Shown here in pieces: positions 1 through 8,297 of a stretch of DNA of 64,000 nucleotides. The stretch's first letter is position 1. Each line of letters starts with the position of its first letter. The DNA lies in contig JADJPD010000001.1 in NCBI GenBank assembly GCA_016713435.1, forward strand, positions 620,001-684,000, written 5' to 3'. Under the pieces are notes generated by a model. It saw only the letters and a program-made list of their open reading frames with translations. It was not told where the DNA came from and ran no database searches. The DNA comes from Gemmatimonadota bacterium (GTDB taxonomy: Bacteria > Gemmatimonadota > Gemmatimonadetes > Gemmatimonadales > GWC2-71-9). Position numbers and translations under genes: made by a program.

Positions 1-1
1 C

Positions 2-208
2 ACCCGGCTCAGCAACCTGCTGGGCCTCACCACCCACCAGGACGCCGTGAAGATCGAGCAGGATCTCATCGCCCTGGTGCCGCAGGACGACTGGACCCTC
101 GTCTCGCACCTGCTCATCATGCACGGCCGCGGCGTGTGCATCGCCAACCGGCCGCGCTGCGGCGAGTGCGTCCTCGCCGCGCTCTGCCCCTCCGCGCGCC
201 CTACCTGA
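2..208 (+). CDS. nth: Endonuclease III, C-terminal fragment
   Basis: This is the last 68 codons of a base-excision-repair DNA glycosylase/AP lyase; the N-terminus and the helix-hairpin-helix lie outside the window. The fragment ends with the [4Fe-4S] loop typical of Nth/MutY: C46-x6-C53-x2-C56-x5-C62, numbered within the fragment. It is preceded by a VPQDDW..LVSHLLIMHGR segment that matches the family end. The stop codon at 206-208 overlaps the 3' end of the convergent gene on the minus strand by 8 bases. The call is secure for the family. MutY is less likely because the chain stops immediately after the cluster, with no NUDIX-like domain. Confidence 0.9.
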   Translation, partial: TRLSNLLGLTTHQDAVKIEQDLIALVPQDDWTLVSHLLIMHGRGVCIANRPRCGECVLAALCPSARPT

Positions 209-710
209 CCCGCGGCACCACGCCGAGCCCGAACGACACCGACCAGGCGGCGGGGTTCCCGTCGAGGCGGTAGTAGCGGCGGGCCACGTCCACCCGGCCG
301 CCAAGCCCCGCGGTGAACCGGTAGAGGAACGCCGCGCCAACGTACCCGCCCACCCCGCCCGTGCGATTGCCGGGGGCCAGCAGCCCCAGGATACCCCCGT
401 GCAGCAGCAGTCCGGCACGCCCGTTCCCCACCAGGTACCCCGCACCCGCCTCGCCCGTGAAGGCCACGCCCAGGTCGGCGAGGTCGCTGCCGAGCAGGCC
501 CACCCCGAAGGTGGGAATGAAGCGATTGGGCTGGTAGCGCGAGAGCCGGAGCGTCACCCCCTCGGGCGTGACCATGCCGTGGTCCACCCAGAGGTGGTCC
601 AGCTGCACCATCGCCGAGTACTCGGTGAGCGACCCGACCCCGTCCTGCGCGGCGGCGGACCCGGTGCCGAGTGCCAGCAGCAGGAGCAGGCTAGGGAAGG
701 CTCGTCTCAT
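201..710 (-). CDS. Putative outer-membrane beta-barrel protein
   Basis: This 169-residue protein has a clear Sec signal peptide (MRRAFPSLLLLLALGTGSAA, cleaved near residue 21). A Gly/Leu/Tyr-rich sequence follows with alternating hydrophobic residues, ending in a strand-like VSFGLGVVPRVR, as in small outer-membrane barrels. No specific family is recognised. Its start overlaps the end of the upstream acetyltransferase gene on the same strand by 20 bases, so the two are probably co-transcribed. It is convergent with nth. The function is unknown. Confidence 0.65.
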   Translation of the reverse strand: MRRAFPSLLLLLALGTGSAAAQDGVGSLTEYSAMVQLDHLWVDHGMVTPEGVTLRLSRYQPNRFIPTFGVGLLGSDLADLGVAFTGEAGAGYLVGNGRAGLLLHGGILGLLAPGNRTGGVGGYVGAAFLYRFTAGLGGRVDVARRYYRLDGNPAAWSVSFGLGVVPRVR

Positions 711-1200
711 ACTCCTCCGTTCCCGTGACCCGGAAGCCCCGCTTCAGGTAGTTAGGCAGGGCCCCGGGATGGTCGAGCGTGCAGGTGTGCAGCCAGACCC
801 GCGCCGGCTGCATGGCCCACGCCTCCTCGATGCTCCGCGTCAGCAGCCACTTCCCGAGGCCCGCCCCCTGGAACTCCGGCAGCACCCCGAAGTAGGCAAT
901 CTCGACGCCGCCGTCCACGGGCCCGCGGAGCTCGAAGAACGCCGCCGGCGCCCCGTCCACCGTGAGCAGCCAGAGCCGGCTCGGCCCGGCCAGCCACTCC
1001 CGGAACTGGTGCTCGGTCCACGGCAGCCGGTCCTTCCAGTGGTAGAGCCGCCCGACTTCCACGTAGAGGTAGCGATAGAAGTGCCAGGGACAGTGCTTCA
1101 TCTCCTCGAGGCGCACGCCTGCCCGCGCCTCCCCGGCCGGCCGGAACTCCGCCGGCGAGTTCATCTCCAGGTAGGTCCGCGTCACGGTGATCATCGGCAT
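691..1200 (-). CDS. GNAT-family N-acetyltransferase
   Basis: This 169-residue cytosolic acetyltransferase contains the acetyl-CoA binding signature FGVLPEFQGAGLGKWLL (Q/R-x-x-G-x-G/A form) around residues 105-121. A C-terminal beta-bulge region (NYLKRGFRVTGTEEY) follows. The N-terminal block LEEMKHCPWHFYRYLY with REWL..PSRLWLLTVDGAPAAFFELR is shared by a subgroup of uncharacterised GNAT proteins; the substrate is unknown. The start at 1200 is preferred over a longer ORF reaching 1380, because a TATCTT box ends exactly six bases before this ATG and the upstream extension is low-complexity. It leads into the outer-membrane protein gene with a 20-base overlap. Confidence 0.85.
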   Translation of the reverse strand: MPMITVTRTYLEMNSPAEFRPAGEARAGVRLEEMKHCPWHFYRYLYVEVGRLYHWKDRLPWTEHQFREWLAGPSRLWLLTVDGAPAAFFELRGPVDGGVEIAYFGVLPEFQGAGLGKWLLTRSIEEAWAMQPARVWLHTCTLDHPGALPNYLKRGFRVTGTEEYETSLP

Positions 1201-1206
1201 GCGCCG

Positions 1207-1212
1207 AAGATA
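1207..1212 (-). promoter_or_regulatory. -10 box of a candidate leaderless promoter (GNAT gene)
   Basis: TATCTT on the minus strand is separated from the ATG at 1200 by six bases, which puts the expected transcription start at the A of the start codon. No convincing -35 box is visible at 17 bases. The same TAnnnT-N6/7-ATG layout recurs at other genes in this window. Confidence 0.45.
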
Positions 1213-1378
1213 CCCGTCGCGCGCCGTCGACATGGGCTCGGCATGCGGCCGGGCCTGGGCTGAGGCGGGGGCGTCCCCATGCCCGAGCCTCCCACGCCCA
1301 GGCGCCCTGGCGACCGTGTGCAAACCACCCCCCCAGGCGCATCCCCTCGCCGTCCTGAGACCACCCCAGAGGGAGCCC

Positions 1379-3562
1379 ATGCACCGTTACATCCTTGGAG
1401 CGCTTGCGCTTGCGCTCACCGCCACGCCTGCCGCCGCGCAGGGCTGGATCGAAGTGGAACGCCGTCCCACCCAACCCCCAATCCAAGGCTCCATCTCCCG
1501 CGTCGGCTCCGACGTGCGGGTCACCGTCGACGGGCGCATTGCGCGGGTCGAGGTGGAGGAGCGCTTCCGGAACGACGGCGGCCGAGTGGCGGAGGGCAGT
1601 TACCTCTACCCGCTCCCCGGCGAGGCGGTCTTCCAGAATTTCTCGCTCTGGATGGGCGAGCAGGAGATGAAGGGCGAGATGCTCACGGCCGAGCAGGCGC
1701 GCGGCATCTACGAGGAGATCGTGCGCCGCCAGCGCGATCCCGCGCTCCTCACCCTCGCCGGCCATGGCCTGGTGCGCGCGCAGGTCTTCCCCATCCAGCC
1801 GGGCGAGACCCGCAAGGTGGTGCTCCGCTACACCCAGCTCCTCGAGCGCAGTGGCGACGCGGTCCGCGTCCGGTATGCACTCGGCCAGCGCGGCGGCACG
1901 GCGGGGTCGTGGCGCCTGACCACGGCCGCCGAGGCGGGCTTCGGCACGCCCTACTCGCCCACCCACGCCGTCACCGCGGACCGCGCGGGCGGCCGCCTGC
2001 AGGTCTCCCTCGACCCGGCGCGCGGCGGCGACGTGGAACTCTTCCTGCCGCTCCGCCGCGGCCTCGTCGGCACCACGGCGCTGGCGCACGCGCCGGGCGG
2101 CGAGGCTGGCTACGTCATGCTCCTGCTCGCGCCGGCGGCGGAGGTCACGGGCGCGGCGGTGCCGCGGGACGTGTCGTTCGTGGTGGACGTCTCGGGTTCC
2201 ATGTCGGGCAGCAAGCTGGCCCAGGCGCAGGCGGCACTCCGTCAGGCACTGGAGACGCTGGGCCCCGCCGACCGCTTCCAGCTCATCGCGTTCAGCAGCG
2301 GGGTGCGGCGCTTCCGCGAGGGCTTCACCCCCGCCACGGCGGCCAACCGCCAGGCCGCGCGCGAGTTCGTGGACGCCCTCTCCGCCGACGGCGGCACCAA
2401 CATCAGCGGCGCCCTCGAGGCCGCCCTCGCCGCCACGGTGGCCGAGGATCGGCTTCCCCTCGTCATCTTCCTCACCGACGGCATCCCCTCGGTGGGCGAG
2501 CAGCAGCCCGAGCGGATTGCCGCCATGGCCGCCGCCCGCGGCGGGCGGAGCCGGGTCTTCACCTTCGGCATCGGGCACGACGTGAACACCTACCTGCTCG
2601 ACCGCCTCGCCAAGGAAGGCCGCGGCACCTCCGACTACGTGGCGCCGGACGCCACCGTCGAGGACGCCGTGGGCCGCCTCATGGGCAAGCTGCGCCATCC
2701 CGCGCTCGTCAATCTGCGCCTGGTCTCGAGCCCGGTCCGCTTCCGCGACCTCACCCCGGGTCGCCTCCCCGACCTCTTCTTCGGCGAGGAGCTGGTGCTC
2801 TTCGGTCGCTACGAGGGGAGCGGGAGCGGCGCGGTGATCTTCGAGGGCGAGCGGAACGGCCGGCGCGAGCGCTTCGTGGCCGAGGCGAGCTTCCCCACGC
2901 AGGAGAACGACAACGACTTCATCCCCCGGCTCTGGGCCTCACGCCGCGTCGGCGACCTCACCCGCCAGATCCGGCTCGAGGGCGCCAGCGAGTCGCTGAT
3001 CCGCGAGGTGCGCGAGCTGGGCCTGCGCTACGGGATCCTGACCGAGTACACCTCGTACCTGGTGCAGGAGCCGCAGCTGGCCGCCAACCGGCTCGAGGAT
3101 GCCGCCACGGGCCCTGGCCGCCGCCGGCTCGACGCCCAGCCCATGAGCGCGCCGCCCCCGAGCGCACAGGTCGGCCGCGCCGCCGTGGAGCAGGCCCAGG
3201 CCAGCGGCCAGATGGCCAAGGCCACCAACCTCGCCGAGGCCGATGCCCTGGCCGAGCGCCGCCTCGCGGGCGAGAGCGCGGAGGTCCGCCGCGCCGGTGG
3301 CCGCCTCTTCCGCCGCCAGGGCGACGTCTGGACGGACGTGGCGCATGCCGATAGCCTCCGGGTGGTGACCGTGGCCCCGTTCAGTGCCGCCTACTTCGCG
3401 GTAACCCGCGCCCTGCCCGAACTCCGTGAGGCACTCGCCATCGCCGACCAGGCCCTCGTGGCCGGCCGCCGCGCCAGCCTCGCCGTGGGGCCGACGGGCC
3501 GCACCACGCTGGCCGAAGCCGAGCTCCGCGCCTTCGTCCGCGACTTCCGGGGAGGGACCTGA
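1379..3562 (+). CDS. VIT and von Willebrand factor A domain protein
   Basis: This 727-residue secreted protein has a signal peptide at residues 1-20 (ending TPAAAQ). A VIT (vault/inter-alpha-trypsin) domain spans about residues 25-155, with the characteristic VEERFRN..G..EGSYLYPLP block. A VWA domain spans about residues 265-430 with an intact MIDAS motif, D270-x-S272-x-S274 (FVVDVSGSMSG). The C-terminal third is Ala-rich and unassigned. VIT-VWA proteins are common in Gram-negative envelopes and bind ligands through the metal site; no enzymatic role is expected. The ATG at 1379 follows a GAGGGAG ribosome site and directly precedes the signal peptide. The stop overlaps the next start (TGATG at 3560). 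Confidence 0.9.
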   Translation: MHRYILGALALALTATPAAAQGWIEVERRPTQPPIQGSISRVGSDVRVTVDGRIARVEVEERFRNDGGRVAEGSYLYPLPGEAVFQNFSLWMGEQEMKGEMLTAEQARGIYEEIVRRQRDPALLTLAGHGLVRAQVFPIQPGETRKVVLRYTQLLERSGDAVRVRYALGQRGGTAGSWRLTTAAEAGFGTPYSPTHAVTADRAGGRLQVSLDPARGGDVELFLPLRRGLVGTTALAHAPGGEAGYVMLLLAPAAEVTGAAVPRDVSFVVDVSGSMSGSKLAQAQAALRQALETLGPADRFQLIAFSSGVRRFREGFTPATAANRQAAREFVDALSADGGTNISGALEAALAATVAEDRLPLVIFLTDGIPSVGEQQPERIAAMAAARGGRSRVFTFGIGHDVNTYLLDRLAKEGRGTSDYVAPDATVEDAVGRLMGKLRHPALVNLRLVSSPVRFRDLTPGRLPDLFFGEELVLFGRYEGSGSGAVIFEGERNGRRERFVAEASFPTQENDNDFIPRLWASRRVGDLTRQIRLEGASESLIREVRELGLRYGILTEYTSYLVQEPQLAANRLEDAATGPGRRRLDAQPMSAPPPSAQVGRAAVEQAQASGQMAKATNLAEADALAERRLAGESAEVRRAGGRLFRRQGDVWTDVAHADSLRVVTVAPFSAAYFAVTRALPELREALAIADQALVAGRRASLAVGPTGRTTLAEAELRAFVRDFRGGT

Positions 3563-3996
3563 TGCGCCACGCCTGGATGCTCCTCGCCCTGCTGGCCTGC
3601 GCAAGCGGGCCGGCCGGGGAGGACCCGACTGAGACCTGGGCCTTCGCCGTGGCCGAGCGCTCCTGCGCCCCGTGGGACGGCGCCGCCACCATGGTGACGC
3701 TCACCAACACCGCCGACCCGCCCTCGGCCGCCACGCCCGCACTCCGGCTCGCCGCCTGGCAGGGGCCGGCCGAGGTGGGCGGACACACCTTCGAAGTCGC
3801 GGCCCAGGGCACCGACGGCGGCACCGCCACCTACTGCCAGGGCGGGGACTGCACCGCCGCCACCACCGGTTGGATCCGCTTCGGGCCGGGGACGGGCCCG
3901 CTCACCGGCCGCTACAGCCTCACCTTCCCCGATGGCACCCGCCGCACCGGCAGCTTCTCGGCGCCGCTGGTGGCGCGCCAGACCATGTGCGGATGA
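3562..3996 (+). CDS. Small putative lipoprotein
   Basis: This 144-residue protein has an N-terminal hydrophobic segment ending in a lipobox-like LLAC (Cys13). It should therefore be lipid-anchored, with a mature domain carrying two or three further cysteines (SCAPWD, TYCQGGDC). Its start codon overlaps the stop of the VIT-VWA gene, so the two are translationally coupled and may work together at the envelope. The C-terminal half (GRYSLTFPDGTRRTGSFSAPL) looks like a small beta-sandwich. No family is recognised. Confidence 0.7.
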   Translation: MRHAWMLLALLACASGPAGEDPTETWAFAVAERSCAPWDGAATMVTLTNTADPPSAATPALRLAAWQGPAEVGGHTFEVAAQGTDGGTATYCQGGDCTAATTGWIRFGPGTGPLTGRYSLTFPDGTRRTGSFSAPLVARQTMCG

Positions 3997-4030
3997 CCGA
4001 CAGCTCCATGCCATCCCGGAACCGCTGACC

Positions 4031-4537
4031 ATGCCGCCCGTCCCGCCCGAGGAGCTGTTTGCGCAGTACTGGCAACCGCTGCTGCGGATGCTCTACCGCC
4101 GCACCGGCGACCAGGACCGCGCCGAGGACCTCGCCGCCGAGACCTTCGCCCGCGCGGTGGAGGCCCCGCCGGACAACCCGCGGCCCTGGCTCTTCGCCGT
4201 GGCCCTCAACCTGGTGCGCGACGACGGCCGCCGCGCCGTGCGCCAGGGGCGCCGCCTCCAGCTGCTCAAGGGCGAGTCCACCACCACCGCCCCCGCGGCC
4301 GACACCGACTATGAGCGCGCCGACACCGCGAAGAAGGTGCAGGCGGCGCTCGCCGGGCTCCGCGACCTCGATCGCGAGGTCCTCCTGCTCAAGGCGGAGG
4401 GCTTCGACTACGACGAGATCTCGGCCGCCACCGGTCTCGCCAAGGGCGCGATCGGCACCACCATCGCACGCGCGCGCCGCCGGCTGGTCGAGGCCGTGCG
4501 CGCCGAGGAGAAGGATCGCGATGTCGCATCTCGATGA
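4031..4537 (+). CDS. ECF-type RNA polymerase sigma factor
   Basis: This 168-residue protein has sigma region 2 at about residues 6-70 (LFAQYWQPLLRMLYRRTGDQ..AEDLAAETFARA) and region 4 at about 100-155 (ALAGLRDLDREVLLLKAEGF..EISAATGLAKGAIGTTIARARRRL). It has no region 1 or 3, as in group 4 sigma factors. It would direct polymerase to envelope or stress promoters. The next gene is a zinc-finger anti-sigma factor whose start overlaps this gene's 3' end by 17 bases, the usual coupled arrangement. ATG 4031 is the only start that keeps the family-typical N-terminus. Confidence 0.93.
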   Translation: MPPVPPEELFAQYWQPLLRMLYRRTGDQDRAEDLAAETFARAVEAPPDNPRPWLFAVALNLVRDDGRRAVRQGRRLQLLKGESTTTAPAADTDYERADTAKKVQAALAGLRDLDREVLLLKAEGFDYDEISAATGLAKGAIGTTIARARRRLVEAVRAEEKDRDVASR

Positions 4538-5654
4538 AGGCCAGCTGACGCTCCTGCTGGATGGGGAGCTGAGTCCGGAGGCGCGGGCAGAGGCCGAGCG
4601 GCACCTGGCCGGCTGCGCCGACTGCCGCCGCCTCTACCAGGAGGTGCGGGACCTCGCCGGCGAGGCCGACCGGCTGGTGGCCACCGTGGAGCCGGCAGTC
4701 CGCCCCGCCCCCGCGGTGCAGCCGTCCGCTCCGCGCCCCCGCCGGGCATGGGAGCGCTGGCGGCCGCTCGCCTGGGCCGCCACCCTGGTCCTCGCCGCCG
4801 GTCTGGGCTGGTACGCCCGCCTCGGGCACCTGGACGGGGCCCCCGCAGCCGACCGGCTGGGCGCCGCTAGGGCCGAGAGCGCCAAGGCGGCGGACCTGCC
4901 GGACAACGCACCCAGGCCTCCGGAACCGGCAGCTCCCCTGGCCACCCTCCCGGAGGCCACGACCCGGGACGGCCCCGCCGCATCCTCCTCGGCAGCACGT
5001 CCGGCGGAGGCGCAGCCTGCCGCGCCACCTCCAGCCGTGGAGCAGGCGCAACCCGCCGAGGCGCCCGTCGCCGCCGCACCGGCACCGGCACCGCGCCGGG
5101 ATGCGGAGGCGGTTGCGGGCACCCTGGCCGCCGGCAACGCGCTGGAGGCGCGCCGCGAGCGCGCCCCGGCGGCCGCCGGCGCCAGCCGCGCCGTGACCAC
5201 GGCGGAGGCCCCGCTCGCCGCACGGGACGAGGTGTCGTCCAAGCAGGCCGTCGAGGACGCCGCGGTCTCGCCCGCCCGGTCCGTCAGCCTGGAACAGGCG
5301 ATCCGGGTGCTGGGTGGCAGCATCCGGCTGGTGGACGGGATGACGCCGGTCGCGGTGCGCACGATCCCCGGCCGGGGCGTCCCCGGCGCAGAACCGGACG
5401 CGGTGGTGGTCCGTATCGTGTACCTCGACCCCCCGGGGCGGGAGCTCTGGCTCGACCAGCAGCGCCCGGGGCCGGCCGAGCCGGAGGCCGGCGCCCGCAG
5501 CGCCCCCGCCCTTCTGCCCGGCGATACCTTGGTGAGTGCGCTGGCGGATGGCCAGCGCCGCCTGCGTTGGCGAGACCCGGAGGGCTTCCACCTCTCCCTC
5601 GCCGGCTGGCTGTCGGGCGATTCCCTGAAGGCCCTGGCGCGGCGGGTGCGCTGA
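4521..5654 (+). CDS. Anti-sigma factor with zinc-finger (zf-HC2) domain
   Basis: This 377-residue single-pass membrane protein has an N-terminal anti-sigma zinc domain with H28-x3-C32-x2-C35. A transmembrane helix lies at about residues 81-99, followed by a long Ala/Pro-rich stretch (about 105-250). A C-terminal periplasmic domain comes last (about 255-377), with SLEQAIRVLGGSIRLVDG, a VVVRIVYLDPPG strand and a closing GDSLKALARRVR helix. It should sequester the preceding ECF sigma factor. The C-terminal domain is shared with the next gene, indicating that the two are paralogues. Translation is coupled to the sigma gene by a 17-base overlap. Confidence 0.85.
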   Translation: MSHLDEGQLTLLLDGELSPEARAEAERHLAGCADCRRLYQEVRDLAGEADRLVATVEPAVRPAPAVQPSAPRPRRAWERWRPLAWAATLVLAAGLGWYARLGHLDGAPAADRLGAARAESAKAADLPDNAPRPPEPAAPLATLPEATTRDGPAASSSAARPAEAQPAAPPPAVEQAQPAEAPVAAAPAPAPRRDAEAVAGTLAAGNALEARRERAPAAAGASRAVTTAEAPLAARDEVSSKQAVEDAAVSPARSVSLEQAIRVLGGSIRLVDGMTPVAVRTIPGRGVPGAEPDAVVVRIVYLDPPGRELWLDQQRPGPAEPEAGARSAPALLPGDTLVSALADGQRRLRWRDPEGFHLSLAGWLSGDSLKALARRVR

Positions 5655-5670
5655 GGCGGGCTGCTGGGGC

Positions 5671-5676
5671 TAGATT
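5671..5676 (+). promoter_or_regulatory. -10 box of a candidate leaderless promoter
   Basis: TAGATT lies in the 28-base gap between the two anti-sigma genes and ends six bases before the ATG at 5683. It may allow the second anti-sigma gene to be transcribed separately as a leaderless message. No -35 match is evident. Confidence 0.4.
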
Positions 5677-5682
5677 CTCGTC

Positions 5683-6627
5683 ATGTTCCACCTGAACGAC
5701 CGCACGCTCGAACGCCTGGTTACCGGGTCCGCCTCCTCGATTGAGGTGGACCGGATCCGCCGGCACGTCGAGGAGTGCCGGGCCTGCTCCCGGCGGCTCG
5801 AGGAGTGGCGGGACAACTTCACCGAGGTGGACCAGCACTTCCCGTCCCTGGCGCAGAACGCCGCGCCCATCACTGCGGCCACCCCGGGTGGCATCGTGCT
5901 CGTGCCGCCCGCCGAGGAGCGCCGGAGGGTGTTCCTCGACCTCGCCAACATCCTCTGGGGCGTCGCGGTGGTGCTGGCCGTGGTCGTGGGCTACGGCCTG
6001 AGCCGCCTCGGCAACGTGGAAAGCCCGCGCGATCGTGTGGGGGGCTTCTCCTACCTCGGGGGGGCGGACAGCGGGCCGGGCCTCGGCGCTCCCCTGCCCC
6101 CTCGCCCCGCCGTGGGCGCCCGGGAGACCGTGCCCGATGCGGCCGCGCCGCCGCGCGAAAGCACGCCCGCCCTGACCGAGCGTGCCGGGCTCGACCCGGC
6201 GCCGGCTCCCGCCCCGGAGGCGCCGCCGCTGCCGGTTTCCCGCGGCTTTGCCAAGGTGCAGCGGGCCGACGCAGCCCGCCGCCTGCAGGGCGCGGTCCGC
6301 GGCGTGGCTGGGCTCGAGCCCGAGCACTACGAAGTGGGCCCACCCTCCGCGGTGGCGGGAGCCCAGAAGAACATCGACGTGGTGCGCGTGGTCTATCGCG
6401 TGGGCGACGGCGGCCGGCTGACGCTCGACCAGCAGCGCATCCCCGTTGATGCCAGCGGTTTCCGCCCCATCGACGATCCCGCCCTCGAGAGTGGCGAAAC
6501 CGTCTACCGCAGCGGCCCCAACGGCACCAACACCGCCGTCTGGCTGGACGAGTCGGGCTACCGGCTCGCGCTCTCCGCACGCGTCTCGCAGGACTCGCTC
6601 AAGCGCCTCGTGGCGCGGGTCCAGTAG
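5683..6627 (+). CDS. Second zinc-finger anti-sigma-like protein
   Basis: This 314-residue membrane protein parallels its upstream neighbour. The zinc triad H28-x3-C32-x2-C35 is at identical positions, a transmembrane helix spans about residues 86-106, and a Pro/Ala-rich linker follows. The C-terminal domain has the same landmarks (VRGVAGLEPEHYEVG, IDVVRVVYRVG, LTLDQQRIP and a final QDSLKRLVARVQ). Two such proteins follow one sigma factor, so either both control the same sigma factor or this copy acts on a sigma factor elsewhere. No ribosome site is visible upstream, consistent with a leaderless start. Confidence 0.8.
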   Translation: MFHLNDRTLERLVTGSASSIEVDRIRRHVEECRACSRRLEEWRDNFTEVDQHFPSLAQNAAPITAATPGGIVLVPPAEERRRVFLDLANILWGVAVVLAVVVGYGLSRLGNVESPRDRVGGFSYLGGADSGPGLGAPLPPRPAVGARETVPDAAAPPRESTPALTERAGLDPAPAPAPEAPPLPVSRGFAKVQRADAARRLQGAVRGVAGLEPEHYEVGPPSAVAGAQKNIDVVRVVYRVGDGGRLTLDQQRIPVDASGFRPIDDPALESGETVYRSGPNGTNTAVWLDESGYRLALSARVSQDSLKRLVARVQ

Positions 6628-6758
6628 CCGCCCCGTTTCCGGTCCCTCCGAAAACCCGCCCCCTGTGTGGGCGGCCCCCTCCCCAAGCTCTAGCAAGGTG
6701 TCCGGCAACGGCCGAACGGCCGTGATGAACTCCGGGCAGGCCCTTGCAAGGAGCGAGC

Positions 6759-7313
6759 ATGAAACCGTTGGGCATCCTGGCACTCGCAGCGGCGGCCGCC
6801 CTCGCGGTCCCGCGCCCGTCGCTGGCGCAAGCCACCCCGCCCGAGGACCAGTCGGGCTTCAACATCAGCGTCGGCGGCGGCCTCACCGTCCCGGTGAGTG
6901 ACTTCGACGACGCCGCCAGGATGGGCTGGCACGGCCTGGCGGGCCTGGGCTTCACCTCCGCCAACTCCACGGTGGGCTTCCGCGGCGACTTCTTCTACGG
7001 CCGCAACGAGGTCGACGGCACCAGCCGCGACTTCGAGCTGGTCGGCGGCCTCGGCAACCTGATCGTGAACCTGGGGCAACCCGCCCGCGTGCGGCCCTAT
7101 GTCATCCTGGGCGCCGGCTGGATCCACACCAAGGTCAAGGACGTCACCAATGGCGAGGGCGACATCACCGCCGCCGGCGGTCTCGGCGCCAAGATCCCGC
7201 TGGGCACCGACGCCAACCTGTTCCTCGAGGGCCGCTACGTGAACGTCTTCAGCGACGGCCCCGACCTGCGCTTCATCCCCATCACCCTCGGCGTGCAGTT
7301 CTTCACCCGCTGA
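6759..7313 (+). CDS. Outer-membrane beta-barrel protein, paralogue 1
   Basis: This 184-residue protein has a signal peptide (MKPLGILALAAAAALAVPRP..LAQ). The mature part is a small barrel with features shared with the next two genes: a FNISVGGGLTVPVSDFDD..MGWHG opening, GFRGDFFYGRN, and a VTLGVQFF-type final strand ending in an aromatic residue. This matches the general outer-membrane protein beta-barrel (OmpA-like/OMP_b-brl) pattern. AAGGAG at 6748-6753 supports the ATG at 6759. The function is unknown; it may be a structural or adhesion barrel. It is followed by a strong terminator. Confidence 0.8.
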   Translation: MKPLGILALAAAAALAVPRPSLAQATPPEDQSGFNISVGGGLTVPVSDFDDAARMGWHGLAGLGFTSANSTVGFRGDFFYGRNEVDGTSRDFELVGGLGNLIVNLGQPARVRPYVILGAGWIHTKVKDVTNGEGDITAAGGLGAKIPLGTDANLFLEGRYVNVFSDGPDLRFIPITLGVQFFTR

Positions 7314-7330
7314 CCCCCGAAGACCGGCCG

Positions 7331-7366
7331 AAAGGAGTGGCCAGATCCCGATCTGGCCACTCCTTT
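7331..7366 (+). terminator. Intrinsic terminator or strong hairpin
   Basis: A perfect 17-bp inverted repeat (AAAGGAGTGGCCAGATC and its complement) is separated by two bases, 15 bases after the stop of the first barrel gene. The A/T-ended stem could work on both strands. Confidence 0.8.
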
Positions 7367-7484
7367 ATGACTTCTGGGCACCGGGTTCCTGAACGCTTCA
7401 GGACGCCCTCCGCAGTTTTAGCCGCAATCCGGGACCGGACGCCGTGTTCGGTCACCCTCCGGAGCTATCCCAACAGGAGTCGTT

Positions 7485-8027
7485 ATGAAGCGTGTGACTT
7501 CCGTTCTCGCGGCGGCCGCCCTTGCCCTCGTCGTGGGCGCCAGCTCGGCGCAGGCGCAGACCCTCGTCGTCGGCGTCGGCGGCGGCGTCGTCCTTCCGCA
7601 GGGTGACCTGAACGACGTGGCGAAGATGGGCTATCACGGCGCCGCCATGGCGTGGTACATCCTCCCGTCGAACCTGGGCTTCCGGGCCGACCTGATCTAC
7701 GCGCAGGTGCCGGCGGATGAGGACGCCCTGGGCGTCGATGGCAAGTTCAAGCTGATGACCGGCGTCGCGAACGTGTCGTACATGTTCAAGGGCAGCAAGA
7801 CCATCACCCCGTACGTCATCGGCTCCCTGGGCTACTTCAGCGTGAAGTTCGAGGACGGCGACGCGGACAACAACGTCGGCTTCGGCGGCGGCGCGGGCAT
7901 CCTCATCAACACCGGTGGCAAGGCCAAGATCGCCATCGAGGCGCGCTACATCACCATCCAGAGCGACCCCTCGAAGACCAACCTGATCCCGGTCACCGCC
8001 GCGATCGCGTTCCCGCTCGGCAAGTAA
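7485..8027 (+). CDS. Outer-membrane beta-barrel protein, paralogue 2
   Basis: This 180-residue protein opens with the signal peptide MKRVTSVLAAAALALVVGAS, cleaved after SAQA. The barrel motifs are VVGVGGGVVLPQGDLNDVAKMGYHG, GFRADLIYAQ, ITPYVIGSLGYFSVKFEDGD and FGGGAGILI, with an end strand closing in PLGK. The leader and signal sequence are nearly identical at DNA level to those of the next gene, so the two arose by recent tandem duplication that included the 5' untranslated region. The ribosome site is AACAGGAG, seven to eight bases before ATG. Confidence 0.82.
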   Translation: MKRVTSVLAAAALALVVGASSAQAQTLVVGVGGGVVLPQGDLNDVAKMGYHGAAMAWYILPSNLGFRADLIYAQVPADEDALGVDGKFKLMTGVANVSYMFKGSKTITPYVIGSLGYFSVKFEDGDADNNVGFGGGAGILINTGGKAKIAIEARYITIQSDPSKTNLIPVTAAIAFPLGK

Positions 8028-8054
8028 CAGCTGCATCGCAGGGACTGAAATCCG

Positions 8055-8085
8055 GACAGGGCGGGCCACGGTGGCCCGCCCTGTC
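8055..8085 (+). terminator. Intrinsic terminator
   Basis: A 15-bp perfect GC-rich stem (GACAGGGCGGGCCAC and complement) with a minimal loop starts 28 bases after the stop of paralogue 2 and is followed by TCGTT. Confidence 0.8.
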
Positions 8086-8297
8086 TCGTTATGGCATATG
8101 TGCGCAACTTGTATCTCTGCATTGACTTACACGGCAAGTGACTGCCGGTTGTCGAGCCTTCGTGGTTCCACCGACCCCTCCACCGGCCTGTGACGCCCCT
8201 CCTGACTCTTTCCTGAAATCCCGACGTATATTGCCGCGATCCGGACTGGCGGCGCACCTGCCCCTCGACCTCCGGACGAAACCCAACAGGAGTGGTT

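Noticed and set aside
1201..1380. Longer start of the GNAT gene at 1380
   Set aside because: The 60 extra residues are low-complexity, overlap the divergent gene's control region and have no family counterpart. A -10 box fits the shorter start.
752..2698. A 648-residue open frame on the minus strand opposite the VIT-VWA gene
   Set aside because: It is antisense to a gene with clear domains; the sequence is rich in His, Arg, Gly and Ala with no family feature, as expected for a shadow frame in GC-rich DNA.
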